50,783 nt of DNA from Clostridia bacterium (GTDB lineage: Bacteria > Bacillota > Clostridia > Christensenellales > Borkfalkiaceae): NCBI GenBank assembly GCA_017466825.1, contig JAFTTJ010000013.1:1-50783 (forward strand). Direction: 5' to 3'. Below the pieces are notes generated by a model that saw only the letters and a program-made list of their open reading frames with translations, ran no database searches and was not told where the DNA came from. Numbering within the stretch: the first letter of the stretch is position 1; every line of letters begins with the position of its first letter. Positions 7,468 to 16,268 of this stretch are shown one piece after another. A program made the translations under genes and the position numbers.

Positions 7468-8505
7468 ATGAAAGAAAAATTAGACAGTTTGCTCCGTGAC
7501 GGCGAACAAGCCGTTTTAAACGCAAAAACCGCCGAAGAATTGCAAAAAGTAAATAGCGATTTTCTCGGTAAACAAGGCGCTATAAGCGAACTTTTAAAAG
7601 CCCTTCCTAAAATGGACGCGGCTCTTCGCCCCGAAATGGGCAAGGCAATCAATCTCGTTAAAAACCAACTCAAGGCAAAAATTGACGAGAGAATGGAAGA
7701 AGTTGAACTTCTCGCCCTTTCCGTGCCAGAAGATTTCGACTGTACTATTCCGAGCATTGCGCCAAAGTCGGGCGGTCTTCATCCCATAACTCAAATGTGT
7801 TACGACTTAAACGACGCTTTCCGTTCAATGGGATTCCAAGTATTTTCAGGCCCTGAAATTACTAGCGAAGGCTATGCTTTCGACAACCTTAACTTCCCCG
7901 AAAACCACCCTGCGAGAGAGAGTATGGACACCTATTGGATTGCGGGACACGATAGCGGAAAGGCACAGGACAAACTCTGTCTTCGCCCCCACTTAACGGG
8001 CGATAGCGTAAGGTATATGCAAACGCATAAACCCCCGTATAGGTTCGTTTATCCGGGTAGAGTATACCGTAACGAAACGACGGACGCTCGCCACGAACGC
8101 GCCTTTTTCCAATACGAAGCCCTTATCGTAGATAAAGATTTTACCTTTACTTCGGGTAAAGTTATGATTAAAACTATTCTTTCAAAGGTGTTCGGTAAAG
8201 ACGTACCCGTAAGAATGAGAGCGGGCTTTTTCCCCTTCGTTGAGCCGGGTTTTGAAATCGATATGGGATGTCTCGTTTGCGGTGGCAAAGGATGTAGCGT
8301 TTGTAAAAACGTTGGCTGGATAGAAATTATGCCCGGTGGTACGCCCCACCCCAACGTTCTTCGCTCGGCAGGGCTCGATCCCGACGAGTATACCGGTTTT
8401 TACGTAAATATCGGTCTTGACAGACTCGTTATGATGCGTTACGGCGTGGACGACGTAAGACTTTTCCACAGTGGCGACTTAAGATTTTTAAAACAGTTCC
8501 GTTAA
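7468..8505 (+). CDS. pheS: phenylalanine--tRNA ligase alpha subunit
   Basis: A 345-residue class II synthetase subunit. The N-terminal 90 residues form the coiled-coil tRNA-binding arm. The catalytic core has motif 2 VYRNETTDARHERAFFQYE and motif 3 VNIGLDRLVMMRYGVDDVR, and the CLVCGGKGCSVC segment seen in many bacterial PheS. With PheT it forms the alpha2-beta2 enzyme charging tRNA-Phe. The ribosome site is AGGAG. pheT follows after 12 nt, and the cognate tRNA-Phe gene lies 3 kb upstream. Confidence 0.97.
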   Translation: MKEKLDSLLRDGEQAVLNAKTAEELQKVNSDFLGKQGAISELLKALPKMDAALRPEMGKAINLVKNQLKAKIDERMEEVELLALSVPEDFDCTIPSIAPKSGGLHPITQMCYDLNDAFRSMGFQVFSGPEITSEGYAFDNLNFPENHPARESMDTYWIAGHDSGKAQDKLCLRPHLTGDSVRYMQTHKPPYRFVYPGRVYRNETTDARHERAFFQYEALIVDKDFTFTSGKVMIKTILSKVFGKDVPVRMRAGFFPFVEPGFEIDMGCLVCGGKGCSVCKNVGWIEIMPGGTPHPNVLRSAGLDPDEYTGFYVNIGLDRLVMMRYGVDDVRLFHSGDLRFLKQFR

Positions 8506-8517
8506 GGAGAAAGAAAG

Positions 8518-10959
8518 ATGAAATTATCATTAAATTGGATTAAAGATTACGTAGAAATTCCTGCGGATATGGATTTGAGCGCTCTCGCTCACGACCTTAC
8601 TATGTCTACCGTTGAAGTAGAAGGCGCGGAAAATTTAGCAGAGCGATTTGAAAAAATTATCGTAGGCGAAATAAAAGAAGTAAACCCCCACCCCAACGCC
8701 AACAAACTCAGAGTTTGTAAGGTGGATATCGGCGACGGCGAAATTAAAGATATCGTATGTGGCGGTAGCAACCTTGAAATCGGTCAAAAGGTAGTAGTCG
8801 CTTGCCCCGGCGCTATGGTGCGTTGGCACGGTGAAGGCGATCTCGTTGAAATTAAAAACGCCGAACTTCGCGGTGTGCCGAGTTTCGGTATGATTTGCGC
8901 TAGCGAAGAAGTAGGACTCGGCGACCTTTTACCGTCTAATAGCGACCACGAAATTATGGACGTTACGGTTTTCGGCGCAAAGGCGGGTACGCCCGTTTCG
9001 GTTGCGCTCGGTCTTGACGACGTTATTTTAGAAATAGACAACAAGTCCATGACTAACCGCCCCGACCTTTGGGGACACTACGGCATTGCAAGGGAAATCG
9101 CCGCTTTATACGATCTTCCTTTAAAGCCTATTGAAAAAATCGTACCTAAAACAACTCAAAGTTTACCCATTGAAATTCACGATGCGGACAGATGCCCCCG
9201 TTATATCGGCGCAAAAATCGAAGGGCTCGGCGTAAAACCCGCCCCGTTTGAAATGCAAAGTCGTATTTGGAGAGTCGGCATGCGCCCAATCAACGCGCTC
9301 GTCGACGTAACTAACTACGTTATGCTCGCCGTAGGACAACCTACTCACGTTTTCGATAGCAATCACATTATCGACCACGTTGAAGTTCGCCTTGCAAAGG
9401 AAAATGAAAAATTACGCCTTTTAAACGACAAGGAAATAACCCTTTCCACCGACGATTTAGTTATCGCCGACAAGGAAGGCGCAGTTGCGCTTGCAGGCGT
9501 TATGGGTGGCGCAAAAGATTCCGTTCTTCCCGAAACGGACAGCGTTATTTTAGAAGTTGCCAACTTTAATTCGCAAAGCGTTAGAAGGACGGCTCTTCGT
9601 TACGACAACCGTACCGAAGCGTCGGCAAGATACGAAAAGGCTATCGACCCCGAGCGTTGCGACCAAGCCTTGGCGCTCGCTGTAAAACTCTTTGGCGAAA
9701 TCTACCCCGATATGAAGATTACGGCGTTTAACGACAACTACGTTAAACCCCTTGAAAGAAAGAAAATCGACGTTGAAATAAGTTGGCTTACGAGAAGGCT
9801 CGGCAAGGAATTCCCCAAGGAACTCGTCGCTAAAAAACTTGGAATAATCGGCTTCGACGTGGACTTTGACGGCGAAATGATGCATGTAACCGTTCCCACT
9901 TGGCGTTCTACCGGCGACGTTTCTATTAAGGAAGACGTAATGGAAGAAGTGGCAAGACTTTACGGCTACGAAAACTTCGAGCCCACTCCCATTTCGATAA
10001 CTTACGACGGCGGTGTAAACCAACTCGATTACGACCTTGTGAGAAAGGTTAAAGAATATCTCGCTTTCCGCGCGGACATGCAAGAAATCTTTACCTACCC
10101 TTGGATGAGCGACGAATTCGTAAACGCGCTCTTCCCGTCGACGGACAAAATGCTCGCTTTGGCAACACCCCCGTCGCCTACCGAAAGGCTCGTAAGAAGT
10201 TCTTTACTTCCCAATATTTGCAAAGTTATCGTTAAAAACGAACACAACTTTGAAGAATTTGATATCTTTGAAGAAGCCAAAGTATTTATCGACGACGATT
10301 ATACTTCAAATTATAAAAATGAAAAATTACCTTGCGAAAAGCGCCGTTTAGGTATGGCTTTCGTAGGTAAATTCGCTAATATTTCGACTATTTTCCGTCG
10401 CGCAAAGGGCGTCGTTGAAAATATGCCACGCTACACCCACATGGAAGGTTTTACCTTTAAAAAGGTTGAAAAGCCGTGCTGGGCGGATGGCGTAGTTTGG
10501 CAAAATATCTACCTTGGCGATAAAAAGATTGGCGATATAGCCCTTCTCGGCGCAAAACAGGCTAAAAACTGCGGTATGAAAGTGCTTTCCGCCGTTTTAG
10601 TAGAAATGGATATGGAAGAATTCGTACCCTTTAAGTCAAGGACTAACCGCTATGAAAGACTTCGCGAGTTCCCCCTTAACGAATACGACGTTTCGTTTAT
10701 CGTCGATTCGCTCGTAACTTTTGACGCTATTTCGACGGCAGTTATGCAAGTCGCAACTCAAAAGCCCCTTTTAAGAGCAGTTAAATTCGTTGACGAATAC
10801 AAGGGTGAAAAGATCCCCCAAGGTAAAAAGTCGGTAACTATCCGCCTTGAAATCGGCTCTGACGAAAAAACTCTTACTGGCGCTGAAATCGATAGCGTTG
10901 CTAACGCCGTTATGGACGTGATTGAGAGTGGGCTTAAAGGGGAAGTTCGTCGCTCTTAA
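8518..10959 (+). CDS. pheT: phenylalanine--tRNA ligase beta subunit
   Basis: An 813-residue protein of normal length. The order is an N-terminal core, an EMAP-type OB-fold tRNA-binding domain around residues 40-150 (EIKEVNPHPNANKLRVCKV), the B3/4 domain near 210-380 (where editing of mischarged Tyr-tRNA occurs in the family; IWRVGMRPINALVDVTNYVM), the B5 domain near 405-475, the catalytic-like domain, and the FDX-ACB anticodon-binding domain at about 720-813 (FPLNEYDVSFIVD). It has a strong AAGGAG ribosome site. Its stop codon lies inside the first stem of R1 copy C, so the end of the pheST mRNA should fold into that structure. Confidence 0.97.
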   Translation: MKLSLNWIKDYVEIPADMDLSALAHDLTMSTVEVEGAENLAERFEKIIVGEIKEVNPHPNANKLRVCKVDIGDGEIKDIVCGGSNLEIGQKVVVACPGAMVRWHGEGDLVEIKNAELRGVPSFGMICASEEVGLGDLLPSNSDHEIMDVTVFGAKAGTPVSVALGLDDVILEIDNKSMTNRPDLWGHYGIAREIAALYDLPLKPIEKIVPKTTQSLPIEIHDADRCPRYIGAKIEGLGVKPAPFEMQSRIWRVGMRPINALVDVTNYVMLAVGQPTHVFDSNHIIDHVEVRLAKENEKLRLLNDKEITLSTDDLVIADKEGAVALAGVMGGAKDSVLPETDSVILEVANFNSQSVRRTALRYDNRTEASARYEKAIDPERCDQALALAVKLFGEIYPDMKITAFNDNYVKPLERKKIDVEISWLTRRLGKEFPKELVAKKLGIIGFDVDFDGEMMHVTVPTWRSTGDVSIKEDVMEEVARLYGYENFEPTPISITYDGGVNQLDYDLVRKVKEYLAFRADMQEIFTYPWMSDEFVNALFPSTDKMLALATPPSPTERLVRSSLLPNICKVIVKNEHNFEEFDIFEEAKVFIDDDYTSNYKNEKLPCEKRRLGMAFVGKFANISTIFRRAKGVVENMPRYTHMEGFTFKKVEKPCWADGVVWQNIYLGDKKIGDIALLGAKQAKNCGMKVLSAVLVEMDMEEFVPFKSRTNRYERLREFPLNEYDVSFIVDSLVTFDAISTAVMQVATQKPLLRAVKFVDEYKGEKIPQGKKSVTIRLEIGSDEKTLTGAEIDSVANAVMDVIESGLKGEVRRS

Positions 10960-11081
10960 AGGCTTATATACTTCGCCCCGCGTCGTTTACTGCAAGTGCT
11001 TGCCGACTGGGATGACCAACAAGGTCTATCCCATCCGTCAACCCCTTGCGAGCCTAGCGGTGCTCGCATCTAAGCCTTTAA
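10956..11081 (+). repeat. structured repeat R1, copy C (overlaps pheT stop)
   Basis: A 126-nt element. P1 TTAAAGGCTTA pairs perfectly with TAAGCCTTTAA (10956-10966/11071-11081) and contains the pheT TAA. P3 is GCAA/TTGC plus GGGAT/ATCCC capped by GACC-AACAA-GGTC; P4 is GCGAGC/GCTCGC. Confidence 0.75.
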
Positions 11082-11085
11082 CAGG

Positions 11086-11210
11086 TTAAAGGCGTATAAA
11101 CTACGCAATACTGCGTTTCTGTTTTATTGTCAAGACTTCGGTGACCAACAAGGTCTACCAAATCCTTGCCAATAAAACGAGCCTTGTCTTGCTTGTTTTT
11201 ACACCTTTAA
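11086..11210 (+). repeat. structured repeat R1, copy D
   Basis: A 125-nt element 4 nt after copy C. P1 TTAAAGGCGTA pairs with TACACCTTTAA (one C.A mismatch), P2 is ACGCAATACTGCGT, and P3 GTTTTATTG pairs perfectly with CAATAAAAC beneath the GACC-AACAA-GGTC cap. Confidence 0.75.
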
Positions 11211-11225
11211 ATCAATTTGAAAAGA

Positions 11226-11380
11226 GATGACCAACAAGGTCTATCCCATCCGTCAACCCTTTGCGAGCCTAGCGGTGCTTGCATCTAAGCCTTTAACAAG
11301 TTAAAGGCGTATAAACTACGCAAAAGCGCGTTACTGCATTAAAGTCTACTGCAAAGCCTTGCTTGTATTAAAAACTACAA
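11226..11380 (+). repeat. truncated R1 copies F and G
   Basis: 11226-11297 repeats the 3' half of copy C nearly exactly, from the GACC cap to TAAGCCTTTAA. From 11302 a new 5' half starts (TTAAAGGCGTATAAACTACGC) and then decays. The join suggests recombination between tandem R1 units. Confidence 0.65.
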
Positions 11381-11386
11381 AAGATA

Positions 11387-11415
11387 AAAAAGGCTCGGGT
11401 TTACCGAGCCTTTTT
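11387..11415. terminator. bidirectional terminator
   Basis: AAAAAGGCTCGG pairs with CCGAGCCTTTTT, with A- and T-runs on both sides, between the pheST/R1 array and the convergent DUF1893 gene. Confidence 0.85.
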
Positions 11416-11421
11416 AATGTT

Positions 11422-11844
11422 TTATTTGGTTAAACTTTCAAGTGTTCGTTTTATTTGTTCTAATGCCAAAGTTGGGCTATAAGTCGATAAAACGGCGGTT
11501 TCAATAGGGCAAAGCCCCGTTTTTGAGCGGTTTTGCACGTTTAAGACCAACTCGTCGTAATAGACTTTTACGCCGTTTTCATTTAAAAGGTTTAAAGCGT
11601 GTTTAGATATGACTTTTGCGTACACGGCTTTAACTTTTAATAGTATATACAAAAACCCTGCGCCCTTACCGACGACTTTGTCGGCTACTGAAAAGGCAGA
11701 AAAATCAGTTCCGCTTTCTAAAAATTCTAATAGTGGTTTTACACCGCGTTTAGTAGACGAAAAGACCTTTTCGCCGTTTACAAAAACGCAAGTTAAGCCG
11801 TCTTTTTCAAGCAAGGCAATAGCCTTTTTTAAATCGTTAGACAT
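11422..11844 (-). CDS. DUF1893 family protein
   Basis: A 140-residue protein from the ATG at 11844; an in-frame ATG five codons upstream lies within the preceding gene and is less likely. The pattern matches DUF1893: VFVNGEKVFSSTKRGVKPLL near the start, AFSVADKVVGKGAGFLY in the middle, and LVLNVQNRSKTGLCPIE towards the end. The family belongs to the cytidine-deaminase-like fold; its role is unknown. The ATG lies 1 nt beyond the stop of the aldo/keto reductase gene, so the two form an operon. It contains an in-frame copy of the CTATAAGTCGAT motif near 11474. Confidence 0.85.
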   Translation of the reverse strand: MSNDLKKAIALLEKDGLTCVFVNGEKVFSSTKRGVKPLLEFLESGTDFSAFSVADKVVGKGAGFLYILLKVKAVYAKVISKHALNLLNENGVKVYYDELVLNVQNRSKTGLCPIETAVLSTYSPTLALEQIKRTLESLTK

Positions 11845-11845
11845 A

Positions 11846-12958
11846 TTATTTCTTCTCAAAAATCCAGCCGAGATGATCTAGATATTTGCGTATTTTAATT
11901 TGTTGCGGACAGGCGCTTTCACACTTTCCGCAGGAAATACAGTCGGTTGCTTTACCGCCGTTTGCGGTGATTTTTTCATAGTCGCCTTCACGCAAAACGT
12001 TAGTCAAAAGCGAGTTGTTATAAAGGGCGAAAATATCGGGAATCGCTATTTTTTTAGGGCATCCGTCAACGCAATAACGGCAATTCGTACACGGAATAAC
12101 GCTCTCTTTATTTAAAATTTCAGCGACCTTTTCAAGGGCGACGCGCTCGGTTTTAGTAATGGGCTTTAAATCTTTAAAAGTCTTTACGTTGTCGGTAATC
12201 ATATCCATACTGCCCATGCCCGAAAGCACCGAGATTATGCCGTCGAATCCTGCGACGAATCTGAGCGCGTAACTAGCGTAAGAACAGTTGCCGTCAAGTT
12301 CGTCTAAAACCGCCTTTGACTCGCCCGAAAGGTTGGCAAGTCTACCGCCCCTAACGGGTTCCATAACGAGTACGGGCTTGCCGTGTTTACGGCATACTTC
12401 ATAGCAAAGTTTGCTTTGGTTTACGGGGCTTTCGTAATCGAGATAGTTAAACTGAATTTGCACCACTTCAATTTGGGGGTTTTCAGTCAAAATCATATCC
12501 AAAACGTCCGCCGTATCGTGAAAAGAAAGCCCTACGTGCTTTATAAGCCCTTCCTTTTTAAGTTCAAAAGCCGTTTGGTAAGCCTTACAAGCCTTATATT
12601 TTTTATAACTTTCTCTGCTTTGGGCATGCATTAGGTAAAAATCAAAATAGTCAACACCGCAAAGTTCAAGTTGTTTTTTTACGAAAGGACGGATATCTTC
12701 CTGACGGGAAAAACAGTTGAAAGAGAGTTTATCCGTCAAAACGAAATCTTCCCTAGGGTATCTCTCGGCAAGGCATTTTTTGAGAGCCTTTTCGCTCTCG
12801 CCGTTAAGGTAAATGTGGGCGGTATCAAAATAGTTAAAACCGCTTTGCATAAAAAAGTCTATCATTTGGTTAAAAAGGGGATAGTTTACCTTGTCGCCGT
12901 CCATGGCAAGGCGCATGCACCCAAAACCGAGTTTGCCTTTAATCTTTTCAAAACTCAT
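11846..12958 (-). CDS. aldo/keto reductase with C-terminal ferredoxin domain
   Basis: A 370-residue protein. Residues 1-275 form an AKR barrel with the expected GFGCMRL start, YFDTAHIY (catalytic Asp/Tyr region), TDKLS (Lys) and LMHAQ (His). The C-terminal 90 residues carry two cluster motifs, CTNCRYCVDGCP near 287 and CISCGKCESACP near 340, for two [4Fe-4S] clusters. This is the common clostridial ferredoxin-linked AKR type, a cytosolic oxidoreductase with unknown substrate. Its ribosome site is GGTGAT. The DUF1893 gene follows directly. Confidence 0.92.
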   Translation of the reverse strand: MSFEKIKGKLGFGCMRLAMDGDKVNYPLFNQMIDFFMQSGFNYFDTAHIYLNGESEKALKKCLAERYPREDFVLTDKLSFNCFSRQEDIRPFVKKQLELCGVDYFDFYLMHAQSRESYKKYKACKAYQTAFELKKEGLIKHVGLSFHDTADVLDMILTENPQIEVVQIQFNYLDYESPVNQSKLCYEVCRKHGKPVLVMEPVRGGRLANLSGESKAVLDELDGNCSYASYALRFVAGFDGIISVLSGMGSMDMITDNVKTFKDLKPITKTERVALEKVAEILNKESVIPCTNCRYCVDGCPKKIAIPDIFALYNNSLLTNVLREGDYEKITANGGKATDCISCGKCESACPQQIKIRKYLDHLGWIFEKK

Positions 12959-13043
12959 AATATCACCTAACTAAAATCGTTAGTTATAGTATAACAAAAA
13001 TTTTAAATCAATGCAATAACTTAACTAAAAAACCCATAAAACC

Positions 13044-13098
13044 TTGCTATTTTATGCCGTTAGTGATATAATTTGTTTATCTACTTTCAGTAGATAAA
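13044..13098 (+). promoter_or_regulatory. promoter and 5' hairpin of the small membrane protein gene
   Basis: TTGCTA (13044-13049), 17-nt spacer, TATAAT (13067-13072). A perfect 10-bp hairpin TTTATCTACT-TTC-AGTAGATAAA (13076-13098) would sit at the extreme 5' end of the mRNA, just before AAGGAG. It could protect the mRNA or act as an operator. Confidence 0.65.
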
Positions 13099-13109
13099 AG
13101 GAGAACGTT

Positions 13110-13577
13110 ATGGAATGGTATTGGTGGGTAATTATCATTTACGCAGGGCTTTGGATATTTAGTAAAATTGCCGCGTCTATGCTACAAGGAAACAGCATTT
13201 TAAGGCATATTATCAGCATAGGCATTGCAGTCGCTTACCCCATTATCGCCCTTTGCAATCAAGACGATTCCTTACTTATAATCGTGATAGGAGCGTTTGC
13301 CTTGGGTATGTTTAAATACGTTTGCAATCCGGACGTTTGGGAAGGTGACGGGCCAAGCGACTTTTTAGTCGAAATCGCATTGTCGATAACGGGTAGTGAA
13401 AACGGATTTATATTGATTTTAATGATTTTATTAGCCGCCGTGTTTGGCGTGCTTATGCTACTACCTACCTTACTTTTCATTTGGCTTGAGTGGGATTTTA
13501 TGATAGCCGTTTCGCTATTTTTCCCTGCCGTGTACTGTATTATAACGGCGGTTATAAGTTTTAGAGAAGACTATTAA
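13110..13577 (+). CDS. small multi-span membrane protein
   Basis: A 155-residue hydrophobic protein with about four membrane helices (near 5-22, 32-48, 52-70, 100-150) and a short acidic stretch NPDVWEGDGPSDF between the halves. I do not recognise a family. The start is set by AAGGAG 6 nt upstream and a good promoter. It stands alone, between the divergent AKR gene and a CCCCCGTATAA hairpin terminator. Confidence 0.75.
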   Translation: MEWYWWVIIIYAGLWIFSKIAASMLQGNSILRHIISIGIAVAYPIIALCNQDDSLLIIVIGAFALGMFKYVCNPDVWEGDGPSDFLVEIALSITGSENGFILILMILLAAVFGVLMLLPTLLFIWLEWDFMIAVSLFFPAVYCIITAVISFREDY

Positions 13578-13587
13578 AATTTTTAAC

Positions 13588-13624
13588 GGAGATTGCACAA
13601 GGCTTCGCCCTTCGCAATGACAAA
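13588..13624 (-). repeat. dispersed ATTGC...GCAATGACA palindromic repeat
   Basis: AGATTGCACAAGGCTTCGCC followed by CTTCGCAATGACA is an imperfect palindrome. A relative in the opposite orientation occurs at 36479-36515 (TCATTGCGAGCC...GTGGCAATCT). Such units are common between genes in many Firmicutes. Confidence 0.5.
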
Positions 13625-13654
13625 TTAGATTATAGTCAATGACGTTGATAAATT

Positions 13655-13690
13655 AAAACCCCCGTATAATCGACTTATACGGGGGTTTTT
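13655..13690 (+). terminator. terminator built around the CTTATAG motif
   Basis: CCCCCGTATAA pairs with TTATACGGGGG, loop TCGAC, followed by five T. The loop and inner stem spell TAATCGACTTATA, the recurring motif. Confidence 0.85.
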
Positions 13691-13766
13691 ATATGATTTT
13701 ATTGATAAAATAGAGTTAAAATTTTTGCGTAGTTTTATATATGCAATACTCTAAAAAGTTTTTTCG

Positions 13767-14333
13767 CTAGTCGTCAAAGCGTTTAAAGACGAGTTCACCG
13801 CTATCGACTTTTTCGCCAAGTTCTTGAATAGTCCCGCTATAAACGAGTTCGATATTAGGCAGGGTTAAAAAGTCCTTGGGGCGCATGAGCGAAGTGTGGC
13901 GAGGGAGTTCTATTTTAGCCCCGTCGTGCAAGAGATTTGCAACGAATTGCGAGCAAAAACGCTTGTACTTAAAAGTTTTTTTAATGCCAAACCAACAAAA
14001 AGCCGCGCCGAGTAGGGCGTATTTATATTTTTCAATTTCGGCTTCATATTTTTCGATTTCGGCTAAAAGACTTTGGTAGTTTTCGTCTTCGATTTCAAGG
14101 CGGTAGACTTCACAATAGCATTTACCCTGTACGGCAAGCATATTTTTGCGCACGTTTTCATGCACGAAACCTGCGGGGAAAGGTTTTAAAGTCTTTCTGC
14201 CAAAGGTATACATATAGTCGAATTTACCGTTTAAGCAAAGGGCAGAGTGGGTAGTTTTGCTCTTTGTAAATAGCCCGACGAATTTTGAAACGTTGGTTTT
14301 TGTAGACGATAAAAATAAAAATATTTCCTTCAT
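13767..14333 (-). CDS. permuted papain-like (NlpC/P60 superfamily, YiiX-like) protein
   Basis: A 188-residue protein. The sequence has an early His in KTTHSALCL (residues 28-36) and a late Cys in KRFCSQFVANLL (about 126), the order typical of circularly permuted papain-fold YiiX/C92-type enzymes (His before Cys). No signal peptide is seen, so it may act in the cytoplasm. Its ATG overlaps the stop of the upstream YpsA-family gene (ATGA), so the two are translationally coupled. The substrate, perhaps an amide or thioester, is unknown. Confidence 0.65.
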   Translation of the reverse strand: MKEIFLFLSSTKTNVSKFVGLFTKSKTTHSALCLNGKFDYMYTFGRKTLKPFPAGFVHENVRKNMLAVQGKCYCEVYRLEIEDENYQSLLAEIEKYEAEIEKYKYALLGAAFCWFGIKKTFKYKRFCSQFVANLLHDGAKIELPRHTSLMRPKDFLTLPNIELVYSGTIQELGEKVDSGELVFKRFDD

Positions 14334-14803
14334 TTACTATCTCCGTAAAACTTGATTTGCAGGAAATTTTCTTTTGCTTTTTTTACGGTGTAGTAAGTGC
14401 CGCCTTTTTTCTCTCCGTTAAAGTACGCGTATAAAAGCGAAGAATTTTCAATTAAAAAATCATTGCGAAGGAGCATACAACCCCTAAAATAGGGGCGGTC
14501 TTCCTTGGCGATAAAATCCGCGTTTAAAACCATTTGTTCGTATTCTGCCCGATCTTTAGCCGAATAATACTTGCTTTGATCGGAGCAGGGTATAACGGCG
14601 CAAATTTTTATTTGCGGATAGTCCTTTTTAAGGCTCTCTAAAGCCTTAAAACAAGCCATGTCAAAACCTTTCGCCATGCCCGTCAAAAAAACGGAATAGC
14701 CTTTTTCAACGATTTGCGCAAGGTCGTTTTTAAGTTTTTCTTGATCAAAATCGTCACCGAGTACTCTATGCCCCGTAACGGCGCAAGTAATCGTTTTAGT
14801 CAT
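14330..14803 (-). CDS. YpsA/DUF1273 SLOG-family protein
   Basis: About 157 residues from the ATG at 14803; an ATG at 14827 is in frame, and neither has a clear ribosome site. The opening ITCAVTGHR and VFLTGMAKGFDMACFKAL match the DUF1273/YpsA family of the SLOG nucleotide-binding superfamily, and AYFNGEKKGGTYYTVKKAK near the end fits the family's ligand-binding loop. Family members probably bind nucleotides or related ligands; YpsA influences cell division in some Firmicutes. The gene is coupled to the papain-like gene through an ATGA overlap. Confidence 0.85.
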   Translation of the reverse strand: MTKTITCAVTGHRVLGDDFDQEKLKNDLAQIVEKGYSVFLTGMAKGFDMACFKALESLKKDYPQIKICAVIPCSDQSKYYSAKDRAEYEQMVLNADFIAKEDRPYFRGCMLLRNDFLIENSSLLYAYFNGEKKGGTYYTVKKAKENFLQIKFYGDSK

Positions 14804-14837
14804 TGGTAAAAGGTTGCAAGTTATCATAAAACATCAA

Positions 14838-14855
14838 TTAATCGGCTTATAGCCC
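14838..14855 (+). repeat. CTTATAG motif copy (14838)
   Basis: TTAATCGGCTTATAGCCCT, 16 nt beyond the stop of the pepV-like gene (minus strand) and upstream of the ypsA-like start. Confidence 0.7.
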
Positions 14856-14870
14856 TACTTTTCTATATTT

Positions 14871-16136
14871 TTACTCGGTGAGAGCCTTTATTGCCTTTTT
14901 ATATACGGCAAGTTGGAACTTTAAGTTTTCAACCGTAACGTACTCGTTGGGTTGATGGATAGTTTCTTCTTCGCCCGGCATTTCAGGGCCGAAAGCAACG
15001 CCGTTTTTAAGGGCTCTTGCGTAAGTACCGCCACCGATAGCCACGGGCTCTAATTTTACCCCCGACGTTTCGGCGTAAATGCTAGATAAGGTTTTAATAA
15101 GGAAACTTTCCTTGTCGTTGTATAAAGGAAGTTGGTGCGAAAGCACGTCGTAAGGCGCGATTTCTAAAAGTTGTTTTTTGAGTTTTTCGCCGTCGTAAGT
15201 TGCGGGGTAGCGAATATCTACTTTAACGTAAATTTTGCCGTCTTTTATTGAAATTACGTCGGGGCTTAAGGTGAGATTGCCCGTCTCGTCTTTGATGGAC
15301 GTAAGGGACAAAACGTCTTCAAAAAGATACTTTCTTATTCTATTATCGATAAGTTCGGCAGACTCTAAGTAGCACACCATTTTATGGATGGCGTTTTCGC
15401 CTTTTTCGGGGGTAGAGCCGTGGGCGGTTTTGCCGTAAGAATAAATCTTTCCGCCTTCGGATTTTACGCCGTAAACTTCGGCAATACTCTCAATAAACGG
15501 CGCTATAGCCTCACATTTGTCGCAAACGACGTTAATTCTGTCACCGCCTGCGATATGCTCTAAGTTAAGTTCATTATCAAAATAAAAACCTACGTGGAGT
15601 ATTCCTTTTTCGGCGTAGATTACGGGGAAGCCTGCGTCGGGCGAAAAGCCGAATTCGGGCATTTTTGCCACTTTGTTGTAGTGATCGATACACTTCCAAC
15701 CCGACTCTTCATTACAGCCTAAAATGAGTTTAATTTTCTTTTTAGGGGTAAAGCCTTCGTCCTTTAAAGCCTTCATACAGTAAAGGCACGTAATGGCAGG
15801 GCCTTTGTCGTCCATAGTGCCTCTGCCGTAAATTTTGCCGTCTACTTCCTTGCCCGAAAACGGGGGATATATCCAGTCCGATTCCTTGCCGACGGGCACT
15901 ACGTCGAGATGGGTTAAAATAGCCATTTCTTCCCCTTCGCCCCAAACGACTTCGCCGATATAATTGTCGTAGTTTACCGTTTCAAAACCAAACGACTTCG
16001 CCAAGTCTAAAACGTAATGAAGGGCGTCGTGCACGTCCTTGCCGAAAGGCATATTTTCAAGTGGGGCGGACTCAACCGAAGGTATGCGGACGAGTTCGCA
16101 AAGGCTTTTTTTGACGTCAGATAAATATTTTTCCAT
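14871..16136 (-). CDS. pepV: M20 family metallopeptidase, PepV-like dipeptidase
   Basis: A 421-residue protein from the ATG at 16136, which has a GGAGAG ribosome site; the longer frame up to 16247 is leader sequence. Metal ligands follow the M20 pattern: LTHLDVVPVG (His/Asp), GRGTMDDKGP (Asp), GCNEESGW (Glu-Glu) and a final HQPNEYV (His). The lid domain lies in the middle. The long form with PPFSGKEVDGKIYGRG is typical of PepV/Xaa-His dipeptidases that cleave short peptides in the cytosol. It is divergent from gltX; TTTACC-17-TATAAT on the minus strand (around 16173-16201) is its likely promoter. Confidence 0.9.
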   Translation of the reverse strand: MEKYLSDVKKSLCELVRIPSVESAPLENMPFGKDVHDALHYVLDLAKSFGFETVNYDNYIGEVVWGEGEEMAILTHLDVVPVGKESDWIYPPFSGKEVDGKIYGRGTMDDKGPAITCLYCMKALKDEGFTPKKKIKLILGCNEESGWKCIDHYNKVAKMPEFGFSPDAGFPVIYAEKGILHVGFYFDNELNLEHIAGGDRINVVCDKCEAIAPFIESIAEVYGVKSEGGKIYSYGKTAHGSTPEKGENAIHKMVCYLESAELIDNRIRKYLFEDVLSLTSIKDETGNLTLSPDVISIKDGKIYVKVDIRYPATYDGEKLKKQLLEIAPYDVLSHQLPLYNDKESFLIKTLSSIYAETSGVKLEPVAIGGGTYARALKNGVAFGPEMPGEEETIHQPNEYVTVENLKFQLAVYKKAIKALTE

Positions 16137-16226
16137 TTTTCTCTCCGTTATTTTAAAAAATGTTGTAATTTCATTATACACTTTTTTTATTTTATGGTAA
16201 AATAAAATAAATAAGATTTTTAAAAA

Positions 16227-16254
16227 CTTCCGATAAATTTTTATCAAACGGAAG
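16227..16254 (+). promoter_or_regulatory. leader hairpin before gltX
   Basis: CTTCC-GATAAA-TT-TTTATC-AAAC-GGAAG forms a hairpin ending 4 nt before the AAGGTG ribosome site. It may mask or expose that site. Confidence 0.4.
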
Positions 16255-16268
16255 AAAAAGGTGAAAAA

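Noticed and set aside
10956-11380. R1 tandem array as a CRISPR array
   Set aside because: Units are 125 nt with structured, non-unique interiors, there are no short repeat/spacer periods and no cas genes.
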